A DNA stretch of 64,000 nucleotides from Lepas anatifera. Lineage: Eukaryota > Arthropoda > Thecostraca > Lepadidae. Positions 32,167-44,700 of the stretch are shown here, piece after piece. The notes under the pieces were generated by a model that made no database searches, was not told where the DNA came from, and saw only the letters and a list, made by a program, of their open reading frames with translations. A program made the position numbers and the translations under genes. The stretch's first letter is position 1; each line of letters starts with the position of its first letter. Location of the stretch: NCBI GenBank assembly GCA_034440635.1, contig JAOTON010001919.1, forward strand, positions 186,001-250,000, given 5' to 3'.

Positions 32167-35100
32167 CTACGAGGGTGAATAAATGACATTGAATGCGATA
32201 CTCTTTAGAAAAGCCGATATTGTTGCCACATCGACTGACGGCGACTCACCAATAAGGGACCCGAGTGAAAAATCTGCGGGGAAGTGAGCCCTCCTCTCAA
32301 TCTCAAAGTCGCGGCAGTCAGTAAGAACATGCTTAACAGAGAGGTGTTCCCCACATCGCGGGCATTCCGGTGGCTCCTCTCCTCTCAGAAGGAACGAGTG
32401 AGTGGAGTGTGTGTGTCCTATACGCAATCTGGCTAAAACAACCTCTTCCGTTCTGCACCTGGCGTTGGCCGATGACCACGCGCCGATCCTGGGCTTCATA
32501 AGGCGCAATTTGGAGCCCTTGGGATCATTGTCCCATCTCCGTTGCCAAGACTCGAATGCATACTGCCTGATGGCAGGGAAACAGTCAGAGTAAGGCACTT
32601 TTATTCCTGACGGCACGATACCCCGTGACGCATCCTTCGCCGCAGTGTCACATTGCTCATTGCCAGGCACTCCCACGTGGCTGGGCACCCATGCCAGTGT
32701 TAATTGTTTTTGTTGGCAGTGTGCTCTGTGCATCTTATTCCGAATAAGTTCCAGAATATATGACGATGAGGGGTGAAAATCAAATGATGTTAGTGCTTGC
32801 AAAGACGACAGTGAGTCAGTAAATACAACGTATTTGCGTCTCCTCGACCGTAACACCTGGTCTAAAACTCGGAAGATAGCGTAAAGTTCAGCAGTAAAAA
32901 CTGATGCTGTCACAGGGAGTGTATAACGTTTTTCAATTCCATCACTTACATACGCACATCCGACACCGCTCTCCGTCTTAGATCCGTCTGTATAATATAT
33001 CTCAAAACCTGAATACATGTCATTTACGTGTTCCCAGAAAATCTGCCGGACCGCAACAGGCGGCAGATTCTTGGTCTTAACAAGCAAACTGGTGTCCACC
33101 TGAGGCTCTGGGAGAGTCCATGGTTCTAATAAGGGATTCTGGAAAGTCTCAACCTGTTCACAGTCAACTCCTGCTTCCCTCAGCCACGCTCCAATTCTGA
33201 GACCAGGGTGTCTGTTTCGGGATAGATTTTCTTCCGAGTGTCTGATGTCATCAGAGAATAGCTTACTGTATGTTGGATGGTTTGGAGACTGTTTTATTTT
33301 TTAGAGCGTATTTCATCGCAAGGACACGACGTCGCAAGTCTAACGGCATCTCGTTTGCCTCGACGAGTATGCTGGCGGTAGGCGATGTGCGGAATGCACC
33401 GATGATAATTCGAATGGCATGGTGATGTATGGTATTTAGCATAGATTTTGCTGTCTCCGTGGCTGAATCGTATACCATGCAGCCATATTCAATTTTTGAT
33501 CGGATTAGCGATCGGTACAACATCAAAAGTGTTTTTCTGTCTGCGCCATACTTTAACTTAGTTATAACCTTCAGAATGTTCAGATCCTTGAAGCACCTTT
33601 CCCTTACAACCTTAAAGTGGTTTATATAGGTCAACTTAGAGTCAAAAGTCAGGCCCAGGAACCGTGCATGTGCGACTACCTGGATTCTTTCTCCATACAT
33701 AGTTAATGTGGGATCATCACACGGACTGCGTCTGCGGCAAAAATGTATACATTTCGTTTTTGTCGTTGAGAATTGTAGACCATTTTTGGAGCTCCACCGC
33801 TGCAACTTTGTGAGTCCGAGCTGTAGCTGCCTTTCTGCAGCGGCTGTGGACGACGCCGTTACCCACATGCTGAAATCGTCTACGAATAGAGCTGTGTTGA
33901 TATTACGTGGTAGGTTATGTGATATGTCGTTGATTGCGATAGCGAACATGGTCACAGAGATCACGCTACCTTGGGCCGTTCCGCTTCCCTGCGCTCGCTC
34001 CTCTGACTGCACGCTACCTATCCTGAATCTAAACCGACGGCTTCGCAAGAAATTTGAGAGAAACCAGCCCATATGACCCCGTATGCCCAATCCGAACACC
34101 TTTTTCAGGATGCCATGCCTCCATACCGAATCATAGGCCCGCTTTACGTCGCAGAAAATAGCTATTGTGTGTTGTTTTTCAGAGAAGCCTTTACGGATAT
34201 CAGCATCGAGAGAAAGAAGATGGTCGACAGTACTTCTGCCTCGGCGAAAACCACACTGGACGTTCGAAAGCAGTTGATTGGTCTCCAAGAACCACACGAG
34301 CCTAGTATTAACCATTCTTTCAAGCAGCTTACACACACAGGAGGTGAGAGATATCGGGCGAAAGTCATCAGGAGACACTCCTGGCTTTCCTGGCTTGAGG
34401 ATTGGTATTATGGTGGCCTCGCGCCACTGGTCTGGGAAGTCATCCTGCGTCCATATATAGTTAAATATGTCAAGCAGTGATACAAGAGAGCAGTCAGGGG
34501 CGTGTCGCAACATCTCGTAGGTAATTGTGTCAGGTCCCGGAGATACGTTTTTTGTATTGTTTAGTGCAGCCCGGAGTTCACGCATTGAAAAAGGAATGTT
34601 GTATGCAGCCGAACTGTCGTTACCAAAATTAATCGGTGTTCTCTCTTCTCGCTCCCGAAAGCGAACAAACTCGAGATCCTGGGACTCCCTGCTACATCTT
34701 GCCTCGAATGCTGCAGCCATACGGTCAGCCACTGCCTGTGGATTGCTAATTTTGACGCCGTTTTCCTCTAATACTGTGGCAGGTGTTGATCGATGCTTTC
34801 CTTGTATACTTTGAATACGAGACCAGACCTGTGTAGATGGAGTAAAACGGTTGATTGTATTGACATATGCCACCCACCATCTCCTTTTAGAGTTAACAAC
34901 TATACGTCGCGCCAACGCTCTCGCGCGCCTAAACGTTATTATGTTAGGCGTCGTTGTGTGTCTTTTAAGTACTCTATAAGCCCGTTTCCTTTCTAAAATC
35001 GCTTGTCGGCATTCGTGGTTCCACCAGGGGACGGGAGTTCGTTTGGGTTTGCCGGAAGTCATTGGGATAAAACGTTTGGCTGCTGAGAGAATCATGTCAT

Positions 35101-35887
35101 TAAAATGCTTTACTGCTGCCGTTGCCGAACCCTCAGCACTTACATCCAAGGGGCCACATGCGCCCCGGAAGCCCTCCCAGTCAGCCCTTCGGAGGTTCCA
35201 CCGGGATGGCAGAACCAGCGGTGCAGCCGACCGGGCTGAACGGATGTTTATTGGAAAGTGGTCACTCCCATGGAGGTCTTCAAGGGTGCACCAGCTGAGC
35301 TGGGTAAAGAGTGAAGGTGAGCAGACAGAGAGGTCTATAGCCGAGAGCGATCCAGAAGGCAGGGTAAAGTGAGTGGGACGACCAGTGTTCAGCAGGCAGA
35401 GAGAGTTGAGATGGAGGAAACGTTCCACTGTTCGGCCTCGGGGACACGAGCGGTCCGAGGACGCTCCCCATGATGGGTTGTGAGCATTAAAGTCGCCCAA
35501 TAGAACAAAAGGGGTTGGCAGTTGGTCAACAAGAGCATTAAGACTATGCAGATCAATGTTGCCACCAGGAGGGAGGTAAATAGAACAAACTGTGATTTTC
35601 ACAAATCCTAAATCTACCCGGGCAGCCACTGCCTGCAGAACCGTGTTCAAGCGAACAGGGAATCACGGGGTGCAGTGGTGAACTGCCACCATAACACCAC
35701 CGTAGGCAATGGTGCTACTGAAAACGTCCTTTCTGAACGTCTGGAACTGTCGCAGGTTAAAAAGGCTTCCAGGCGACAGTTTTGTCTCTTGAAGGCAAAG
35801 CACACTAGGGTTATACTGTGATATAATGTGTTGCAGGTCAGAAAGATTCGCGCGAATACCACGGCAGTTCCACTGAACAATAGTCAT
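32167..35887 (-). pseudogene. LINE ORF2 (endonuclease-RT-RNase H), one nonsense and one frameshift
   Basis: It starts at ATG 35887 (MTIVQWNCRG). A TGA at 35663-35665 replaces the TGC (Cys) of the sister copy, in CTPCFPVRLN, splitting off the first 74 codons. From 35650 the frame is open through the rest of the endonuclease, linker and RT (CGFRRGRSTVDHLLSL, FVDDFSMW) to 33263. There an extra T in the T run at about 33296-33302 shifts the frame. The RNase H and knuckle part continues at 33099-32167 (YTDGSK, FTDSLSSLQAL, GNEQCDTAAK, CPRCGEHLSVKHVLTDC). Only two lesions keep it from a full-length protein of about 1240 residues. Confidence 0.92.
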
Positions 35888-35949
35888 TTAAATAAAGGGA
35901 AACGGGCTTAGTGAGTGAAAGAAAAAGAACTGGCCTACGGTAACCGACC

Positions 35950-37605
35950 CTAGCCCTTCCAAGGGGGGCCGGAACCCCCGTATGGCCCTCTGGCTAGTCC
36001 CACGTTTGAACCACCCAGCCGGTTGCGAACCGGTCCGCGGCCTCGCCCGCTTTCGGTGGAATTACCGCGGGCGCGCGAGGTCTGGGGCTGGCTGAGAGGA
36101 CTGCCCGCCGGACGTTTTGTCGGAGACCTACCGCGCGGCACTTCCTCAAAATTTTTTCGCATTGTTGCGACAGTGGACGAGGCAGTGTCGGTAGGAAGCT
36201 GTGCTGGCTGCGTCTCGGTACCCGAAACGGGTGGTGGCTGTGGCGCTGCAGCAGCGTCGCCAACGGGTGGGATGACAGGGGACGGCGGGCGGCGCCCTCC
36301 CGCGGGAGAGGCTTTTCCCCCTCGTCCCACGACTACCCATCCCTCTGAAACCGGCGGGAATCCACCGGGAGGCGCACCAGGTGTTGGTGCAGAGTCACCG
36401 GCACCAGGAGACGGCTGGTGCTTAGGGGCGGTGACAGACCCCTTTCCCCCATCACTGGCGGGGGCCGAATGAGGAGATACAGAAGCGGGGGCGATGACCT
36501 GCCCCTCACCCCCCACGGAGGGGGCGCGCGGAGGAGGTACCGCCGTCGGCCCAGGAGCCGGGGCGGCGGGCTGGCGTGAAAACACCAGCCCCATCCTCCC
36601 TGCCAGGCGAACAAAGTCCGCCACGGTTAGGGAGCGGATGACCTCCTCCGCGGTCATCCTTGGGGTGTTTGGTATACCTGTAGAGGCTACCTGTGCGAAA
36701 CTTTTCCGCGGGTGGGACGCCTCGTATGCGTCCCGTGCCTCACGAAAACTGATACGTTGTCTGGTCTTTATAGATAGTATTTCTTTTTCTCGGAGAAACT
36801 CTGGGCATGATCGGTCTGTTACCTGGTGGCAACCCCCACAGTTTGCACATTTCAATGCTTCGGCATCACACTCAGTGGTGCAGTGGTGTAACGATGAACA
36901 CTTCCCACATACACCTTTACCTTTGCAGAATCGGGCACTGTGTCCATATTTCTGGCACGTAAAGCATCGCATGGGGCTTGGCACGAAGGGCCTCACCCCG
37001 ACTCTTGAATATCCAACAAAGATGTGATTCGGTAACTCTTCTGTGTCAAACGTAAGTATAACAGTGTCAGTGTCGAGCATAGCATCTCCACTTTTCCTAC
37101 GAATCCTCCGCACCTCCACCACTCCGAGTTCCTCAAGTCCTTCAACAATCTCTTCCTCAGACAGCCCCCTTAGCTCCTGACTATTCACCACGCCTTTCTT
37201 AAAGTTCTTAGTTCTGTGTGGCTCTACTGAAATGTTGATTTTGCATGTCTTTTTCGATCCCGAGTCCTTCCTCGTGAACGTCAGTTCCGTCACGGAGAGT
37301 GCACGCTCGGCATCCTCGGTTCGCGCAAACTCAACTTCCAACGATCCGTCCCGTAACTTGTCACATCTCACGACCTTGCCCAGACGATCTAGTGCCTCCT
37401 TTCGCTTAAATGGTGACAGTGCTGCAAGGGATGAGGATGTGTCCAGTCCCCTCATTACCAAAACGCGAGGACAGGAAGGCTGGCTCATCGTCTTTTGCGG
37501 TTTGGGCGCAGGTGTCTGCATGGTCCCTTCCCCTCTAGGGGGTTGAGAGGTGTCTACCTCCAGTGGAGGGTGCGGAGAGGGATTTGTGGTGCGTGTGTTA
37601 TCCAT
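35950..37605 (-). CDS. LINE ORF1, intact 551-residue Gag-like protein
   Basis: An uninterrupted frame from ATG 37605 (MDNTRTTNPSPH) to 35950. The N-terminal half has RVLVMRGLD and a domain conserved in all ORF1 copies here (LGKVVRCDKL, FKKGVVNSQELRG). Three zinc knuckles follow in mid-protein: CFTCQKYGHSARFC, CGKCSSLHHCTTEC and CANCGGCHQVTDRSC. The C-terminal third is Pro/Gly/Arg-rich, with RGRSPTKRPAGSP and GRGRGPVRNRLGG. The expected role is binding LINE RNA in a ribonucleoprotein and helping target-primed reverse transcription. The start is fixed by alignment with the sister copy and by the element end 2 nt upstream. Whether it is expressed here is unknown, as the 5' UTR is missing. Confidence 0.9.
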   Translation of the reverse strand: MDNTRTTNPSPHPPLEVDTSQPPRGEGTMQTPAPKPQKTMSQPSCPRVLVMRGLDTSSSLAALSPFKRKEALDRLGKVVRCDKLRDGSLEVEFARTEDAERALSVTELTFTRKDSGSKKTCKINISVEPHRTKNFKKGVVNSQELRGLSEEEIVEGLEELGVVEVRRIRRKSGDAMLDTDTVILTFDTEELPNHIFVGYSRVGVRPFVPSPMRCFTCQKYGHSARFCKGKGVCGKCSSLHHCTTECDAEALKCANCGGCHQVTDRSCPEFLREKEILSIKTRQRISFREARDAYEASHPRKSFAQVASTGIPNTPRMTAEEVIRSLTVADFVRLAGRMGLVFSRQPAAPAPGPTAVPPPRAPSVGGEGQVIAPASVSPHSAPASDGGKGSVTAPKHQPSPGAGDSAPTPGAPPGGFPPVSEGWVVVGRGGKASPAGGRRPPSPVIPPVGDAAAAPQPPPVSGTETQPAQLPTDTASSTVATMRKNFEEVPRGRSPTKRPAGSPLSQPQTSRARGNSTESGRGRGPVRNRLGGSNVGLARGPYGGSGPPWKG

Positions 37606-37615
37606 GACTTACATG

Positions 37616-38285
37616 CAGAGCTGTGTTCCACACTGTGTTTGCCATATACTGGGGTTGAATTCTGCACCTCCAGCTGATTAATTAATTCTTCCGGCTAAGT
37701 GGATCAGCTGCACCCTTGTGGACAGGGGAACTGGGCCTTTTTCCTGGCCATTGATCGATTTGACCTGGGCTCCACAGCACTGTTCCACTCGATTTTTTAC
37801 ACTGTTTTGCTCACATAATTGCCAGGTGGTTGAATTTGACTTACCTAAATCCCCAGGGCTCCCCTCTCAGCAGTCTGCATGGAACTGCTGTTGGGCCTGA
37901 TCTGCCCCCAGCTCAAGTCTGGGTGCTGCAAATATGGGATCTCCTCTCACTTCTTCTTGTTCTATTTTGTAAGTCTGAGTTGTAAGACTTCCTTGGCTGT
38001 AGTTACTTCATTCTGTAGTAGTAGTTTGACTGCAGCTCTTTTTCCCCCTCATTGTCACTTCATTGTTATGCATTTTATTTTATTTTTTATTCTTTTGGCT
38101 TTCTTTTGCTAGTACATCACCTGAACCTGATTGTGAGATATTTGAAATCTATTTTGCTCTTTACCGGCTGGTCCACCAGCCTGTGTGCCTATCATTGGTG
38201 AAATACTTGTTTCTTTTTACTGCATCAGTGTAGCTTACCCCCCCCCCCACCCAGATACCTTCTCTGCATTGTGAATTGAACTTCT
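37616..38285 (+). other. CR1-like LINE sequence between ORF1 and ORF2
   Basis: Continuation of the plus-strand LINE after the nested element. It is T-rich with a C9 run at about 38240. No clear domain; it may hold the degraded start of ORF2. Confidence 0.4.
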
Positions 38286-41244
38286 TTGTTGGTCATTTCT
38301 GGTCCAGTATATCTTAGCAACCATTCACGATTCTCTCCAAACTTTCCCTGCCTGGATGATGAGAACCATATCTCTAGTAAATTCAAAACTATACTAGACT
38401 CCTGCAAATACCTATCCCCCTCTGATTTTTCTCAGCCTACCCCAGTGCTCGAAGATGTTTCAATTTTTCATATAAATATAAGATCCCTCCCCAAAAACTT
38501 TGATTCACTGGAGCATTTTGTATCCCGTCTCAAACCAAAAACCCAAAATCATTCTTCTCACCGAACTCTGGCTTGCCCCAGATTGTACTAGCCTTTATTC
38601 CCTTCGTGACTACTGTTTAGAAGTTTCAACCCCTCCAGAATTTAAAGGTAAGGGGGCTGCCATTTACATTAGTAGACAATTAGTCTATAGCAGGAGAGGT
38701 GATCTAGAATCTCAGTCTGTCCCATTTCAATCTGCTTTCATAGAGATATCTCAAACATTGCCCTTCAATCTTGTAATTGGCTCTATGTACCGTTCTCCTT
38801 CCTACCCATCTACTATGTTTATTGACTACATTGAAGATACCATGGACAAAATTTCACAAGAAAAGAAAACTTGCATAATGGGAGGCGATTATAATTTTGA
38901 TCTTCTAAAGTCAGATTCTCATGAACCAACAGGACATTTCCTCAACATGCTGGCATCATCAGGCTACCTACCTTGCATCTCTATCCCAACACGAGTAACT
39001 TGCAATTCACAAACTCTTATTGACAACTTCTTCTGTAATGACCCATCAATCATCCAAGCTTCATCTGTCATTACCGCGGACATCAGTGACCATCTTCCCA
39101 TCTTGCTTCAACTTTCCACTAGACTAGAGAAACCTAAAAAAACTTCAGTCATCCAGCATCCATTTGACTTTAGGAAAACTAATGCTCTTATACAGAATGT
39201 GACCTCTAGTCTAGCAAACTTTTTTCAATAACTGATCCCATTATTGCTGCAAATCATCTTCAAGAAACCATATCTTCTGAAATCAATAAACTACGAATAC
39301 AAAAAATTGATAGAAGAACTGTACCTATTCAACCCTGGATTTCCCACCACTTATTACACTGCATAAACAAAAAAATGATCTGTACAAAAATTCATTAAAT
39401 CAAAAGATAGACAAGACCACATAGCTTATAAGACTTACCACAACTACCTCACCAGTGCCATACGCACTGCCCAAAAACTTTATTTTCAACGAAAATTACT
39501 AGAACATCAGTCAAATCCAGTAAAACTTTGGGATACTCTCCTCACAGCCGTCCGCAAAAATAAATTCAGAAAAGACCTTCCTGACACTTTCCACCATGAT
39601 GGTGCTTCCATTTCCGATAATCACCAAATTGCAAACTATTTCAACAAATTCTTTTCCGAAATTGCTGCCTCCCTAGATGCAAAAATACCGCAGCCCGCTT
39701 CAGATCCTCTTCATTTTCTTGGTGATCAAATGAACTCGGAATTTAATTTTTTGCCAGTATCTTCTTACCTAGTTGAAAAAATAATTCGATCTCTTGGAAA
39801 TACGGGTGCTGGGTACGATGGAATCAGCTCAAAAATTTTGAAATTACTTGCTCCAACTATATCGTCCCACCTGTCCCATCTATTCAATCTCTGCTTTGCT
39901 TCTGGTATCTTCCCTGATAAACTCAAAATTGCTGTGGTGGTTCCTGTATTCAAATCTGGTGATGCTTCAGCCTTTACAAACTATCGGCCTATTTCCATTC
40001 TTCCGATTATCTCCAAAGTTTTTGAAAAAATTATTTATGAACAGGTTGTAAATTACCTCTCCCAAAACAACATAATATATGACCATCAATTTGGATTTCG
40101 GCCGAACCACAGTACCTACATGCCCATTTCTCTTCTTCGAGAGTATATCACTTCTGCATTAGTATCAAAGAATGTCTGTGCTGCCATCTACCTAGATTTT
40201 TCTAAAGCTTTTGATACGGTTAACCATTCAATTCTCTTGTCAAAACTAAGATTATACGGGTTTGAAAATCTTTCTTTGAAATTCTTCGAATCTTACCTGT
40301 CAAATCGCTCTCAATTTGTAAAAATCAATGGAACTATGTCAGGCACCCCTGCCTCCATGCCCCTCGGAGTTCCACAGGGAAGTGTGCTTGGACCCCTTCT
40401 ATTTTTACTATATATTAATGATATACATAAAAGCTCAGCAAACCCGAAATTTCTTCTTTTTGCCGATGACACAGCCCTATTTTTCTCTGCCAAAACCACT
40501 TCTGAACTACAGCTTAAAATAAACCAAAGTCTTCTCGAGGTAACGACCTGGCTAAATTGTAACAGACTCACACTAAACGCCAAAAATCAGTATATCAACT
40601 CTTTCCCACCTCCAGCAGTAATATCCCTATCCACATCAATAATACAATGCTTGAAAGATGTCGCTCAACGAATTACCTTGGAGTCAAAATTGATGAGGAT
40701 CTGAAGTGGGGAACCCATATCAAGCAAGTAGAAAATTCAATTGCCAGGAACATTGGTTTAATTAGACGAGCTCAACATATTCTAAATTCTGATCACCTTC
40801 TCCTGCTGTACAATGCTCTCGTGCTTCCCCGACTTCTTTATGGCTTAGAAATCTGGGGCAATACCTTCAAATACAGATAAGACAAAATTTTACTGCTTCA
40901 GAAGAAAATGATAAGAACAATTGATCATTCGGACAGGCTCGCCCACTCTGCTCCTACTTAAAATCCATGACCTAGTTCAATTTGTTAACTTCAACTTCCT
41001 CCATAAAGCAATAACTGGTACTCTACCTACACCTTTAAAAGAATTAATCAACGTCCGAAACCCGTTAAATCTGCAGAGGCAGGTCCGCCAGAATAGTCAT
41101 TTTTCTGTCCCTTTTGCTCCAACAATGTATAGAAAATTGTCACTGTTCATTGCTGCCCCCGAAGCTGGAACCAAATTATCGCCTCTAAAATTCGAAATAT
41201 CAACGATATCCCCCGCAGTAAAACGTTCTTCAAAAAGGTTGTGA
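38286..41244 (+). pseudogene. ORF2 of a CR1/L2/Daphne-like LINE (endonuclease, RT), decayed
   Basis: The endonuclease is at about 38440-39230: FHINIRSL, a TELWL block in the next frame, MGGDYNFD, TLIDNFF and ISDHLPIL. The RT lies at 39730-40600: AGYDGISSKIL, NYRPISILPIISKVFEK, FGFRPNHST, YLDFSKAFDTVNH, GVPQGSVLGPLLFLLYIND and the active site LLFADDTALF. The thumb and C-terminus (NYLGVKIDEDLKWG, LYNALVLPRLLYG) continue in other frames to 41244. It has no RNase H, unlike the I-type LINEs here, which fits the CR1/L2/Daphne group. Frameshifts near 38525, 39230-39730 and 40640, and a TAA near 40880, disable it. The 3' end is not sharply defined (about 41300). Confidence 0.85.
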
Positions 41245-41774
41245 AGAAAATATTTATTGATAATTATGTATAGAAAGAAAGAAACTGAGTAGAAGAAGGA
41301 ACATTAAAACTGTCCTCTTTCGTTAAGGATAATGGTTGGCGCAGGCATTAAAAGGTAGTTTATCTTAGAAGGGATTTTTTTCTTCTTTTTTCATATAATT
41401 GAGGTTGTTAGGTCAGAAATTAGCGGAAATGAGGAAGGCATCACAGGCCGCCACTTATAGCATGATTCTAATAATTTGATATTAAAGCAGAGCCATCATG
41501 AGTAGGTCGGCTATCGGCGTCAACACAGGCATGCCTCCGGCACCCCGCTGCCCCTTCCTGAGTGTCCTCCCCAACAGCGCTGCGTTGTGCCCAAATCTCA
41601 CCGAACGCTCTCTACATCTCACGCGGCGCCAAATGCTTCTTTCCTCTCCCTCCTCGGCTAACTTTTTCTCTTCGCTTCGCAGGTGCATGCTGCTGGGTCT
41701 TTCGTGGCCGGCGTGGTCGCCTCTGGGTGACGACGGGCTGCGCCCACTGCCCCTTCCCCCTTCTCAGAGGCGGT
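41245..41774. other. 3' end of CR1-like LINE and target sequence of the next LINE
   Basis: AT-rich DNA to about 41490, then a GC-richer stretch that continues after 45754 once the LINE is removed. Short open frames across it have no recognisable domain. TCAGAGGCGGT at 41764-41774 is the left TSD copy. Confidence 0.45.
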
Positions 41775-44700
41775 CATCATCATCATCATCATTTGGTGTT
41801 TTAGGGCGCGCCGACAACAAGGGTCATGTGGCGCCCATAACGCTAGACAAGATATGTATAAAAGAGTTTCAACATCTCAGGGGCTTAAGGTGTGTCAAGG
41901 GTAAAATGTAAATACACCGCACGTGCTTCAACAAGTCAAAGTGAAAAGACAGGTATTACGTCCTAGGATGGTGAGTAAATGACATTAAATGAGACACTCT
42001 TTAAAAAAGCGGCAATAGCCGTGAAGTCCACGGTTGGATGCTCTCCAAGCAGCGAATCCAGTGAAGGCGACCCGTGAAAGTATCGCTGTCTCTCAACCTC
42101 AAAATCTCGACAATCCACAAGAAGGTGGCGCACAGACAGGCGCTCCCCACAGCGAGCACACTCCGGCGGGACATCTCTACAAAGTAAAAATGAATGTGTT
42201 GCGTGGGTGTGGCCAATGCGGAGCCTAGAGAGGATCACCTCCTCCCTCCTTGAACTCGCAGAACCTGAAAAGCGCTTACCGATCAGCGGTTTCAGGGCCC
42301 GAAGCCTCTGACCCTTTGGGTCCGTATCCCACCTGTCCTGCCATAATTTAGTCACGTGTTTTCGAATATGTGGGAACCAATCAGAGCAAGGGATCCGAAG
42401 GCCCGATGGTACGGTGCCCTGTGCTGCCTGCTTTGCAGCGAGATCGGCGCGCTCGTTTCCAACGATACCTGAATGACTGGGGACCCAGGCTAGTATAACT
42501 TGCTTTTTCTTGACATGCGTTCGGTGAAGTCTGTGTCTGATTTCATCTAGATAAAATGATGATGACGACTTAGTTCCGAAACACTCGAGGGCCTGTAGCG
42601 AAGATAGAGAGTCAGTGAATATAACACATCGGAGCTGTCTCGATAAAAGAATAGCGTCCAGGCAGCGTAGAATGGCGAATAACTCCGCAGTGAAAACCGA
42701 AGCAGCAGACGGTAGAGTGAAACACCTTGCAACATCATCACTTACAAAGGCACATCCGACACCATCCTGACCCTTCGATCCATCCGTATAAAAGAGCCTG
42801 TGGTTTGGATAGGAAGTCTGACAGTGCTCCAGAAAAACCTGTTGTGAGGCTACCGGAGTCAAATATCTGGTTTTTGAGACCAGGCTTGTGTCTACCGTTG
42901 GCTCAGCTACCATCCAAGGTTCGATGGACGGGGCCTGAAAAAGTTCCACCTGTTCCAAGTTAACTTGGGCGTCATCAAGCCAGCTAGCTATCCTGTAATC
43001 TGCGTGCCGGGCATACTGAGGAGAGTGTTCAATTTGACGCCGTTGTTCATGTGAGAACAGCTTTCGGAAGGTTGGGTGATTTGGGAACTGAAAAAGTTTT
43101 AGGGCATACTGCATGCCATGCATTCTGCGCCTTAGGTCCAACGGCATCTCACTTGCCTCCACGAGCATACTGGAGGTGGGAGATGTGCGAAAAGCACCGA
43201 TTATTATCCTGATGGCGTGATAATGAACTGTGTCTAGCATGCGTTTAGAGCTTTCCGTGGCGGCATCATATGCTATGGAACCATATTCTATTTTAGATCG
43301 GACCAAAGATCTATATAACATAAGGAGGGTTTTCTGGTCCGCGCCATACTTGAGCTTGGTCAAAACTTTAAAGATATTTAGGGCTTTGAAACATCTATCC
43401 CTTAGATCCTTGAAATGTGGCACGTATGTTAATTTCCTATCGATGATTACACCGAGAAAGCGGGTTTGTTCTACTACATCTATGGCTTGTTTATACATTG
43501 TTAGGACAGGATCAGTGCAATCATTTCGTTTACGACAAAAATGTATGCATTTTGTTTTTTGCATTGAGAACTTCAAACCATTCTGTCCGCTCCATCGTTC
43601 CAACTTATCCAGAGCAATCTGCAACTGCCTCACGGCCGATAGTGTGGATGATGTCGTGACCCAAATAGTAAAATCATCGACAAAGAGGGCTGTGTTTATA
43701 TTCGGAGGGATACCATTTGCTATATCGTTGATTGCAATTGCAAACAGCGCAACAGAGAGGACGCTGCCCTGCGGTGTTCCATTTTCTTGTGTGTATTCAT
43801 CAGATTCTGATGTGCCAACGCGGTATCGAAACCGTCTGTTCTTAAGAAAATTGGACAGAAACCATCCCAAGTGACCTCGCACACCTAGATCGAAGACCTT
43901 CTGCAGGATACCGTGCCTCCAGGTGAGATCGAATGCTCGCTCAATGTCAAAAAAGACGGCAATTGTGTGCTGCTTTCTGCTGAAGCCTTTCCGGATAGAC
44001 AAGTCTAAAGCTAAGAGGTGGTCAATGGTGCTTCGACCCCTCCGGAATCCGCATTGAATGTTCGACAGTAGATTATTGGTCTCCAAAAAAGACATGAGGC
44101 GGAGGTTAACCATCTTCTCCAGCAGCTTGCAGACGCAAGAGGTCAGTGAAATTGGGCGGTAGTCCCCAGGTGAGCTACCTTCCTTACCAGGCTTCAGTAT
44201 GGGGACAACAACCGCGTCTCGCCATTGCTCGGGAAAGTCATGTTTTACCCAGATGTGGTTGAAGATGTGGAGTAGAGATGCTAATGAGCTGTCAGGAAGA
44301 TGGGAAAGCATTTCATTTCGAATAGTGTCAGGCCCAGGTGAAACTGGCCTAACAGAACGAAGTGCTCCTTTCAGTTCACGCATTGTAAATGGAACATTGT
44401 ATGAGGCAGAATGGTTATGTCCGAAGTTAACATTTGTTTGCTCTGCTCGTCCGCGTAAGCGCCTGAAGCTATCGTCCTGGACATGAGAGCTACATCTCAT
44501 GCTGAAGGCTGCCGCCATACGGTTCGATACTTCTTTTGTGTCAGTTATTTTGATGCCGTTATCATCTAATACGGGTGTGGATGTGGATTGTGACCTACCC
44601 TGAAGTTGTTTTACTCTGGTCCAAACCTGTGTAGTTGGTGTAAATCTATTCACGGTACACACATACTCCAACCACCACCTCCGCTTGGCATTTAACACAA

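Larger units (their letters stand above)
31976..37607 (-). mobile_element. Near-complete I-type LINE lacking its 5' UTR, 8-bp TSD
   Basis: CTTACATG at 31968-31975 and 37608-37615 is the TSD (10 bp with one mismatch if extended). The element has the conserved tail, a 3' UTR, ORF2 and ORF1, and stops 2 nt upstream of the ORF1 start codon; the 5' UTR unit found in its close relative at 9741-16501 is absent. It is inserted between ORF1 and ORF2 of a plus-strand CR1-like LINE. The two related copies differ at only a few positions per hundred bases or fewer by eye. Confidence 0.92.

Noticed and set aside
41498..41911. Host exon in the stretch 41498-41774 continuing after 45754
   Set aside because: Reading frames across the repaired target do not show a recognisable domain, so no gene is claimed.
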